From Nocardia sp. CC227C (GTDB lineage: Bacteria > Actinomycetota > Actinomycetes > Mycobacteriales > Mycobacteriaceae), in the NCBI RefSeq assembly GCF_030767025.1, contig NZ_JASITE010000008.1:186001-250000 (forward strand): DNA of 64,000 nucleotides. Direction: 5' to 3'. Positions 57,969 to 64,000 of the stretch are shown piece after piece. The notes below the pieces were generated by a model. The model saw only the letters and a program-made list of their open reading frames with translations, was not told where the DNA came from and did no database searches. Each line of letters opens with the position of its first letter. Within the stretch, counting starts at the first letter, position 1. The position numbers and the translations under genes are program-made.

Positions 57969-58843
57969 GCTGAGAACTCCTTCGCAACCTGTCGCAACAG
58001 GCTCCGGCTGTTGGTCTCATCGAGTGCAGCGAGGCGGAGGCTGTGCAGAACCCGATAGTACCGACGCACTTCATCCGTCTTCTCCAGGTACATACAGCCG
58101 CTGAAGGATTCCAGGTAGACGACGGAGGGCCACACGTGCTCGCCCCGGCGATCCTGATCGAACTCCAGAATCGCGAACTGCCCCACTGGATCACCCACCG
58201 GCGCTCCCGCCGCGAAGGGCAATACGCGAACCGACACGTTCGGCAGCTTCCCGATTTCCGCCAGCCGCCGCAACTGCATGGCCATGACCTCGCTACCACC
58301 GACATTGCACCGCAGAGCAGCCTCGTGCAGGACGACGTCGAGTCCGAGCGGCTCATGCTTCCGAACCACCTTCGCCTGTCGCCTCATACGCAGCTCCACC
58401 CGTCGCTCATGATCAGAAGCGCTCTCAGCGGGCTTCACGGCACGAATGAGCGCCCGCGCGTAGTCGGCAGTCTGCAAGAGCCCGGGCACCAGCGACGGCT
58501 GATATGTCGTCAGCCGCCGCGCGGCGGTCTCCAGGCCGACGTACACATCGAAATTCGCCGGAATGAGATTCCCGTATTCGTGCCACCAACTCTTCTCCGC
58601 AGCCTGCCGCAGCAATCCGACCATCGCCTCGGTCGCCTCGCCGCTCATCTCCAGGACGTCGCAGATCGCCTGGATATCGCGGACTTTCACGCGCGTGGGA
58701 ATGCCGGACTCCAGCCGCTGCAGCACCGAAGTACTGACGTCCGCCAGTTTTGCCACTTTGTCCTGCGACATCCCCACCACACTCCGCGCGTCGCGCAGAT
58801 ACCGACCAAGTTGACGACGCGGCAGCGTCGAGCCGTTGTCCAC
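57965..58843 (-). CDS. XRE-family regulator with DUF5753 domain
   Basis: A 292-residue protein, start placed at GTG 58843 after GGGGGA; ATG 58882 upstream lacks a suitable site. The helix-turn-helix covers about residues 9-65 (LGRYLRDARSVVGMSQDKVA, then RVKVRDIQAICDVL). The DUF5753 domain follows (about 100-285) with ETAARRLTTYQPSLVPGLLQ and MRRQAKV...LHEAALR. It is coupled to the DUF397 gene and divergent from the unknown gene plus Shedu gene. The perfect palindrome at 58925-58939 between them is a candidate binding site. Confidence 0.93.
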   Translation of the reverse strand: MDNGSTLPRRQLGRYLRDARSVVGMSQDKVAKLADVSTSVLQRLESGIPTRVKVRDIQAICDVLEMSGEATEAMVGLLRQAAEKSWWHEYGNLIPANFDVYVGLETAARRLTTYQPSLVPGLLQTADYARALIRAVKPAESASDHERRVELRMRRQAKVVRKHEPLGLDVVLHEAALRCNVGGSEVMAMQLRRLAEIGKLPNVSVRVLPFAAGAPVGDPVGQFAILEFDQDRRGEHVWPSVVYLESFSGCMYLEKTDEVRRYYRVLHSLRLAALDETNSRSLLRQVAKEFSA

Positions 58844-58924
58844 TTGGTCCCCCTCACAGACCACCCGACCTGGGTCACTCATCTCCCCGAACTGGTTGTT
58901 GTCCAGCCGGTTCGCGGAGATCGC

Positions 58925-58953
58925 ACTGGGTTACCCAGTTCAACTTACCCAGC
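58925..58953. promoter_or_regulatory. Palindromic operator candidate between the XRE gene and the Shedu unit
   Basis: ACTGGGT-T-ACCCAGT is a perfect 15-bp palindrome at 58925-58939. The half-site TTACCCAG of its right arm (58931-58938) recurs at 58945-58952, 14 bases later. It lies 82 bases upstream of the XRE start and 72 bases upstream of the ATG at 59012. Confidence 0.6.
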
Positions 58954-59011
58954 TTGCCCGACTGGTGATGCACTTTCCGCATAACCCGCCGCGAGATCAA
59001 GGAGTGTCACC

Positions 59012-59467
59012 ATGTTCGAAGAACTCACCGACGGAGCCTGGGTCATCACCAATACTGGCTGTCCGGTCCGCGTAGCCTCGAACAAGGACGACCAGTTCGC
59101 GACCCTCATCCTGGGAACTCATCCCCGTGAGCTCGAAATCGCTGTGGAGCCACAGACTCTCGCAGCGATCCTTCGAGAAGGCGCTACGGCGCTACGCACC
59201 TTGTCCGGCCAAGACAATGCCGACGAACCGCAGGTCGAGGCCGTGGTCGTCCGAGATCCCGACGGACCGACCGAGGTGAGCATCTTCATCGACGGATCGG
59301 CGGTGGAGGCAACCCAGTTCACGGTCGACGCTGGCGCGGGATGGACGCGGGCGGAGTGGACACGGGCGCGGGAGGACAACCTCACTCTCGCCTCCCCGGC
59401 GGCGCGTGCGACTTTGGCGCGTGCCTACGCGAACGTCCCGGGCGGACGATACATCGACCGTGCGTGA
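59012..59467 (+). CDS. Unknown protein encoded directly upstream of, and overlapping, the Shedu gene
   Basis: A 151-residue protein from ATG 59012 with an ideal AAGGAG 9 bases upstream. It is acidic, with no signal peptide or transmembrane segment. The N-terminal half alternates strands (TGCPVRVASNKDDQFATLIL), and the middle holds DPDGPTEVSIFIDGSAVEAT. The C-terminus is an Arg/Ala-rich helix ending AYANVPGGRYIDRA. I do not recognise the family. Its stop overlaps the Shedu start by 8 bases, so the two products are coupled, perhaps as subunit, antitoxin-like regulator or sensor. Function unknown. Confidence 0.85.
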   Translation: MFEELTDGAWVITNTGCPVRVASNKDDQFATLILGTHPRELEIAVEPQTLAAILREGATALRTLSGQDNADEPQVEAVVVRDPDGPTEVSIFIDGSAVEATQFTVDAGAGWTRAEWTRAREDNLTLASPAARATLARAYANVPGGRYIDRA

Positions 59468-60668
59468 GCGCTGGGCGGGCGCAGCAGATCACCGCCCGGG
59501 AGCGGCCTTGCCGCTGGTGGAGGACGGGCCCGACCTGGATTCCATTGACGATCGCAGGTCGCCTCCGGAGAATCGGACGGTGGCGCGAATACTCGGGTTC
59601 CAGCCCAATACGCAGCGGATCACGACCCACAGCGTCGATAAAGGGGTGATCTGCGAGCACCAGGTGATCGCAGATACCGATGGCACGACGATCCTGCATC
59701 TGACGACGCTCGGTTCCAAGGATCGCGAGTCGCATCCCAAGAGCAGCCAGTCGCTACAGTTGGATACCGCAACCGCGGCCCAGCTCGTCAAGATCCTGCA
59801 CGACTCGTTCGGGGATGACGTGCTGGGAACGAAGGTCGATATGGATGTCGCGCCCCAGGACGGAGCGGTCACGGTCGACATCGCTCTTCTCGCGGCCGTC
59901 TACAACCGGAACCCCGCGATCTTCCGGCAGTTCATCAGTGATGACAGAGCCGCGAGCGACGTCATCGCCATGGCACATCGTCGGGAGCAGGTCGCGCGGT
60001 TTCGACGCCTCCTCGAGGATGACGAGTACTTCGATTCCGAGAAGGCCAGGTTTCCGAATCGAGGTGGTGAAGCGGTCTGGCAGGACCTGTTCGAAAGGAA
60101 CCCCTGGATTTTCGGTGTCTCGTTGTCCGGCCAACTTCTGACGTCCTGGAACAGCGCCAAGTTGGAGCAGGTTGTCGTCGGTCACTCGGTCGCGACGGTC
60201 GGTAAACGAACCGATGCGTTGCTTCGCACCGTGAGCCGAATCCCCTCGATGGTCTTCGCCGAGATCAAAACGCACCGCAAGGAACTTCTCGAGCCTGTGC
60301 GGGAGTCGTACCGCTCAGGCTGCTGGGCACCGTCATTCGAATTGTCGGGCGGCGTGGTCCAAGCGCAGGGCACCGTACATCGCGCCGTGACCCATATCGG
60401 CGAACGGATTCAGGCGACTGCGGCCGACGGCAGCGACATTCCCGGAGAGTTCACCTATCTTCTGCGGCCACGGTCGTATCTGATCATCGGCAGCCTGGAG
60501 AGTCTGCGTGGCGAAGGCGGCGGATACCACCGGGACAAGATTCGCTCGTTCGAACTGTTTCGTCGGGAACTCGTGCAACCGGAGATTCTGACGTTCGACG
60601 AGCTTCTCGCCCGTGCGGAGTGGATGGTCGAGTCGGCCGACGTGGAATCGCACCCCGCGCGGTCGTGA
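59460..60668 (+). CDS. Shedu-type defence nuclease (SduA/DUF4263)
   Basis: A 402-residue protein from GTG 59460, overlapping the preceding gene. The C-terminal half (about residues 200-390) matches the Shedu nuclease domain: AVWQDLFERNPWIFG (about 205-219), then KRTDALLRT with Asp near residue 252, then FAEIKTHRKELL with Glu 268 and Lys 270 as a PD-(D/E)xK-type active site, then SFELSGGVVQAQ. The N-terminal ~180 residues are not recognised and may sense the target. Shedu proteins protect bacteria against phage and plasmids through DNA cleavage. They are usually reported as single genes, so the upstream gene is notable. Confidence 0.88.
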   Translation: MRERWAGAADHRPGAALPLVEDGPDLDSIDDRRSPPENRTVARILGFQPNTQRITTHSVDKGVICEHQVIADTDGTTILHLTTLGSKDRESHPKSSQSLQLDTATAAQLVKILHDSFGDDVLGTKVDMDVAPQDGAVTVDIALLAAVYNRNPAIFRQFISDDRAASDVIAMAHRREQVARFRRLLEDDEYFDSEKARFPNRGGEAVWQDLFERNPWIFGVSLSGQLLTSWNSAKLEQVVVGHSVATVGKRTDALLRTVSRIPSMVFAEIKTHRKELLEPVRESYRSGCWAPSFELSGGVVQAQGTVHRAVTHIGERIQATAADGSDIPGEFTYLLRPRSYLIIGSLESLRGEGGGYHRDKIRSFELFRRELVQPEILTFDELLARAEWMVESADVESHPARS

Positions 60669-60707
60669 TCCTGCCGCGCTCTCGAACGGCAGGGCGTGGG
60701 GTGGCGG

Positions 60708-61886
60708 TCAGCGGCGGGTGACGGCTGTGGGCAATGATGCGAAGCCGCGGTTGTTGGAGGAGTGGATGCGGCGGGTCCTCTCGGGGTCGATGTCGTAATC
60801 GGAGATCATGCCCGCGAATTCCTGGAGTGCGGTGCGCAGTTCGAGGACCGCGAGGTTGGAGCCCAGGCAGTGGTGCCGCCCGCTGCCGAAGACCAGGGAG
60901 GCGCTGGTGTCTCGGGTCAGGTCGAAGCGGTCGGCGTCGGGGAAGATGTCGGGGTCGCGGTTGGCGGAGCCGGTGAGGAGCAGGATGCGGGCGTCGGCGG
61001 GGATGGTGACGCCGTGTAGGTCCACGGGAGTCGCGGTGGTGCGTAGATGGACCTGGGTGGCCGGGTCCCAGCGCATGGATTCGGCGATCCAAGCGTCGAT
61101 GTCGCCGTCCAGGGCGGTGCGGCGCTGGTCGGGATGCAGCCAGCCGGCGTGCCAGATATTGCCGAGGGTCAGCATGGTGGTCTCGATGCCCGCGCCCACC
61201 AGCAGGATCAGCACGCCGACGATTTCCTCGGGGGTCAGCCGGTCGTCGCCGTCGGCGGCGTCCAGCAGGCCGGAGAGCAGGTCGCCGGTGCGGTGGCGGG
61301 CGCGTTCGATGGTGAGGTCGGTGTAGTAGGCGACGAGCGCGCCGATGGCCTGCATGGCCTCGGGGCGCAGATCGGTCGACTCCTCCTCGGTGTACATGAT
61401 CTCCATACCGAGTTTGCGCACCATATCGCGGTCGGACTGCGGTACGCCGACGAGTTCGGAGATCACCTCGGTGGGGTACGGCCCGGCGAAATCGGCCATG
61501 AGGTCGAAGGAGCCGCCCTCCACCAGCGGCGTCAGCAGGGAGCGGGTGATCTCCCGCAGCCGGGGCTCCAGAGCCTGGACACGACGCTGGGTGAACGCGC
61601 TGGTGACCAGCCCGCGCAGCCGGGTGTGCTTGGGTGGGTCCATGGCCACGAAGGAGAAGAACCGTTCGGCCTGCGGACCCCAGAAGGCCGGTTCCATGCG
61701 GATGCCGTTCACGCTGGAGAAGCGGTCGGAGTCGCGCAGGGCGGCGAGCACGTCGGCGTGACGGGACAGCGCCCAGAAGTCGTCCACCTCGTTGCGATAG
61801 ACGGGGGCTTGCTCGCGCAAGGCGGCATAGTACGGGTAAGGATCACTGTGGACCGCGAAATCGTAGGGGCTGTACTGCAACTGCAC
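60708..61886 (-). CDS. Cytochrome P450
   Basis: A 392-residue monooxygenase. The oxygen-activating I-helix motif is LVGAGIETTMLTLGN, the K-helix ExxR is ESMRWDPA, and the heme-binding loop is FGSGRHHCLGSNLA with the thiolate Cys. FVAMDPPKHTRLRGLVTSAF is the B'/C-helix signature of bacterial P450s. No ferredoxin or reductase gene is adjacent. Substrate unknown. It converges on the Shedu gene (39-base gap), and its divergent partner is a DUF574 methyltransferase gene. Confidence 0.95.
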   Translation of the reverse strand: MQLQYSPYDFAVHSDPYPYYAALREQAPVYRNEVDDFWALSRHADVLAALRDSDRFSSVNGIRMEPAFWGPQAERFFSFVAMDPPKHTRLRGLVTSAFTQRRVQALEPRLREITRSLLTPLVEGGSFDLMADFAGPYPTEVISELVGVPQSDRDMVRKLGMEIMYTEEESTDLRPEAMQAIGALVAYYTDLTIERARHRTGDLLSGLLDAADGDDRLTPEEIVGVLILLVGAGIETTMLTLGNIWHAGWLHPDQRRTALDGDIDAWIAESMRWDPATQVHLRTTATPVDLHGVTIPADARILLLTGSANRDPDIFPDADRFDLTRDTSASLVFGSGRHHCLGSNLAVLELRTALQEFAGMISDYDIDPERTRRIHSSNNRGFASLPTAVTRR

Positions 61887-61981
61887 GAGTAGACCTTCCG
61901 GGGCGTAGCGTCGCTAGGATCGCCAGCGGTTCGTATTGAGCCGACGAAACTGAACACTAGTCGAGATGCATTGGGGGCGTA

Positions 61982-62791
61982 ATGAACTCGGACTCCGCAG
62001 CGGACCGGATCGACGTGACGAAGCCGCATCCGGCCCGCCGCTACGACTACTGGCTGGGCGGTTCGGCCAACTACCCCGCCGATCGGGAGTCCGCCGAGAT
62101 GGTGGCGGAGGCATTCCCGACGGTACAGATCTCGGCGCTGGAAAACCGGAAATTCCTCCGCCGCGCCGTCGGCCATCTCGCCGAACGGGGCATCCGGCAG
62201 TTCCTCGACATCGGCACCGGCCTGCCCACCGCGGGCAATGTGCACGAGATCGCGCAGACCGTGGTTCCCGAATCGCGCATCGTGTACGTGGACAACGACC
62301 CGATCGTGCTCGTGCACGCCAACGAGTTGCTCAACAGCTCCCCCGAGGGCAGGACCGCATACCTGGAGGCCGACTTCCGGGAGCCGGAGCGGATTCTCAC
62401 CCATCCGGATCTGCTCGACACCATCGATCTGAGCCAGCCGGTGGCGCTCATCCTGGTCGCGATCCTGCATTTCATCGGCGATGAGGATCGGCCCTACGAC
62501 CTGGTGCGGCAGCTGCGCGAGGCGCTCGCGCCCGGCAGCTACCTGGTGATATCGCATGCCACCGGCGACTATCTGGCCCCGGAGGACCGGCCCGCGACGC
62601 TCGAGGCCAACAAGCGCAGCCGGGTGCCGTTCTACCTGCGCTCGCGCGACGAGATCTCGCGCTTCTTCACCGGCCTGGAGCTGGTGGCCCCCGGTATCAC
62701 CTCGGTGACCAATTGGCGTCCGGAGGAGTGGCGGCCGCATCCGCGCGCCGAGGCCGTCTCCATGCTGGGCGGGGTCGCCCATATCGGCTGA
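61982..62791 (+). CDS. DUF574 SAM-dependent methyltransferase
   Basis: A 269-residue protein of the actinomycete SAM_MT (DUF574) family. The N-terminus DVTKPHPARRYDYWLGGSAN is the hallmark. The SAM-binding loop is FLDIGTGLPTAGNVHE, followed by RIVYVDNDPIVL and ALILVAILHFIGDE. The substrate is not known; many actinomycete genomes contain dozens of paralogues. It is divergent from the P450 gene (95 bases) and ends 3 bases from the end of the convergent TetR gene. Confidence 0.92.
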   Translation: MNSDSAADRIDVTKPHPARRYDYWLGGSANYPADRESAEMVAEAFPTVQISALENRKFLRRAVGHLAERGIRQFLDIGTGLPTAGNVHEIAQTVVPESRIVYVDNDPIVLVHANELLNSSPEGRTAYLEADFREPERILTHPDLLDTIDLSQPVALILVAILHFIGDEDRPYDLVRQLREALAPGSYLVISHATGDYLAPEDRPATLEANKRSRVPFYLRSRDEISRFFTGLELVAPGITSVTNWRPEEWRPHPRAEAVSMLGGVAHIG

Positions 62792-62794
62792 GGT

Positions 62795-63433
62795 TCAGAT
62801 GCCGCCCGCCAACGCCCGCATGCACCGCACGGCGAGCGAGGCCGGATTCGCGCCGCGACCCTGCGGCGAGGTGTCGAGCGCCCATTCCTCCAGGGCGATG
62901 CGAATGGCTCCGGCCGCGGCGGCGGCGAGCAGGCGCACCCGGAGCGGGTCGGCGTCGGGACCGGCCAGTTCGGTCAGCACCCGGTTCAGGTCGCGTTCGC
63001 TCTCCATATTGATGCGATGCCAGATGCCGCGCAGCGCCACGTCGTCGTCCATGGCGCGCAGCAGTCCGCGGGTGAGTTCGAGATCCGCGTCGTCCTCGAG
63101 GGTCATGGACCGCACGGCCGCCGCCTGCAACTCGTTGAGTTTGGGTAGTCGCCGCGGGCCGGACGCGATGATGGCCAGCCAGCGTTGCGCGCCGGTGGCC
63201 AGCATGGGTTCCACAGCATCCTCTTTGGTGCGCGCGTAGCGGTAGAAGGTCCGCAGCGCCACGCCGGCGGCGGCCGCGATCTCCTCGGCGGTGACCTCCG
63301 CGGTCCCGCGTTCGGCGAACAGCCGCGCCGCGGTGCGGGCGATCTCCAGGCGGGTTTCCTGTTTGCGGCGCTCGGCCAGGGTCAGGCGGTCGGGTGCTGC
63401 CACGGGGCGTCCTTCCAGGTCGAATAGGTCCAT
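62795..63433 (-). CDS. TetR-family transcriptional regulator
   Basis: A 212-residue repressor from ATG 63433; the frame is open for nine more codons. The helix-turn-helix (about residues 19-68) has RKQETRLEIARTAARLFAER, then TAEEIAAAAGVALRTFYRYA (quoted in two parts). The ligand-binding domain is all-helical with no specific hint. A perfect 15-bp palindrome sits in the promoter region shared with the divergent SDR gene, so it probably represses that gene and itself. Confidence 0.93.
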   Translation of the reverse strand: MDLFDLEGRPVAAPDRLTLAERRKQETRLEIARTAARLFAERGTAEVTAEEIAAAAGVALRTFYRYARTKEDAVEPMLATGAQRWLAIIASGPRRLPKLNELQAAAVRSMTLEDDADLELTRGLLRAMDDDVALRGIWHRINMESERDLNRVLTELAGPDADPLRVRLLAAAAAGAIRIALEEWALDTSPQGRGANPASLAVRCMRALAGGI

Positions 63434-63454
63434 CCTAATCACCGGATGCCATAG

Positions 63455-63469
63455 TGGCACGTCGTGCCA
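63455..63469. promoter_or_regulatory. TetR operator candidate between tetR and the SDR gene
   Basis: TGGCACG-T-CGTGCCA, a perfect 7+1+7 palindrome, lies 22 bases upstream of the TetR start and 57 bases upstream of the SDR start, in the middle of the divergent promoter region. Confidence 0.65.
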
Positions 63470-63525
63470 GTAAGGCGTACCGTGTCAAGCGGTGGGGGTC
63501 GAAGAATCATAGAGGAGTTGCCGCA

Positions 63526-64000
63526 ATGGAGCGTTTCACCGACCGCCGTGTCCTGATAACCGGCGCGGGTTCGGGCATCGGCCGGGCCACCGTGCACCGC
63601 ATTCTGCGCGAGGGCGGGCAGGTCGTGGCCGCCGACATCAGTGCGGCCGGACTCGCCGAGACCGCCAAGCAGGCCGCCGAGCACGGGCACGCGGACCGGC
63701 TCGGCACCGTCACCGTCGATATCGGCGATGAGGAATCGGTGCGCGCGGGCGTCGCCAAGGCCGTGGACACCCTGGGTGGGCTGGACGTTCTCGTCAATGC
63801 CGCGGGCATCCTGCGCTCGGCGCACACCCACGAGATGCCCCTCGCCGACTGGAACCGGATCATCACCACCAACCTCACCGGCACCTTCCTCATGATCCGC
63901 GAGGCGCTGCCGACGCTGCTGGCATCCGACAACAAGGTGATCGTGAACTTCGCGTCCACCTCGACGTTCTTCGCGCACCCCTACATGTCGGCGTACGCGG
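63526..64000 (+). CDS. Short-chain dehydrogenase/reductase, N-terminal part (cut by window edge)
   Basis: About 158 residues are visible from ATG 63526, with GAGGAG 10 bases upstream. The cofactor loop is TGAGSGIGRAT, followed by VAADISAAGLAET. An acidic residue after the second strand suggests NAD. NAAGILRSAHTHEM gives the NNAG-like motif and the catalytic Ser is in NFASTS. The Tyr of the YxxxK motif lies just at the window end (MSAYA). The substrate is unknown. It is divergent from a TetR gene and likely its target. Confidence 0.9.
   Translation, partial: MERFTDRRVLITGAGSGIGRATVHRILREGGQVVAADISAAGLAETAKQAAEHGHADRLGTVTVDIGDEESVRAGVAKAVDTLGGLDVLVNAAGILRSAHTHEMPLADWNRIITTNLTGTFLMIREALPTLLASDNKVIVNFASTSTFFAHPYMSAYA

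Noticed and set aside
55743..64000. Possible prophage or integrative element at the right end
   Set aside because: Despite nuclease and defence-type genes, I found no integrase, phage structural gene, tRNA-end duplication or flanking direct repeats.

Overview
The window is about 70% GC DNA from an actinobacterium of the order Mycobacteriales. Nocardia or a close relative is the best guess, but no 16S or other decisive marker is present. Supporting evidence: a SepIVA-like DivIVA protein, HupB with a long lysine/alanine tail, a RamB-type regulator, the F420 enzyme FbiD, the two-domain MutT1, and a gene order that follows the Mycobacterium tuberculosis block from about Rv2924c to Rv2996c.

Layout. 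(a) 1-2.9 kb, minus strand: sepIVA, a YceD/DUF177 gene, rpmF, rnc and the start of mutM (cut by the window edge). (b) 3.1-5.4 kb: a GtrA membrane protein and an AbiEi/DUF559-type protein with repeats inside it. In M. tuberculosis this position holds the PDIM/phenolic glycolipid locus. (c) 5.7-10.3 kb, minus: pyc, rsmD, coaD. (d) 10.5-23.7 kb, accessory block: a cobalamin riboswitch and metE, a hydrolase, a YczE-type membrane protein, a RamB-like regulator, secreted and cysteine-rich small proteins, a Tat-type SDR, a two-component system, a GntR/lipid hydroxylase pair with a FadR-type operator, and an EamA exporter. (e) 23.8-38.9 kb, housekeeping: recG, fakA-like gene, rpmB, ung, thiL, DUF3515 gene, ddl, gpsA, fbiD, ppk, mutT1. 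(f) 39.5-51.2 kb: hupB, leuD-leuC, a divergent IclR regulator, tRNA-Glu and tRNA-Gln, gltX, a fumarylacetoacetase-family gene, an MFS transporter, leuB, serA. (g) 51.4-64 kb, accessory: a secreted phosphodiesterase with an apparent frameshift, a 38-residue small protein, a polymerase-beta-like nucleotidyltransferase lacking one catalytic Asp, a cold-shock protein, a metallo-beta-lactamase-fold protein, a DUF222/HNH nuclease with a degenerate SOS box, an XRE/DUF397 pair, an unknown gene overlapping a Shedu (SduA/DUF4263) nuclease gene, a P450, a DUF574 methyltransferase, a TetR regulator with a palindromic operator, and a partial SDR.

The most interesting section is 57.8-60.7 kb. A Shedu nuclease gene there overlaps a preceding unknown gene by 8 bases. 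Both are divergent from an XRE regulator, with a perfect 15-bp palindrome in the shared promoter region. This looks like a regulated two-gene form of a defence system usually described as a single gene.

I saw no CRISPR array, transposase, integrase or rRNA gene. All functional calls are made by eye from the translated sequence, with no database search.
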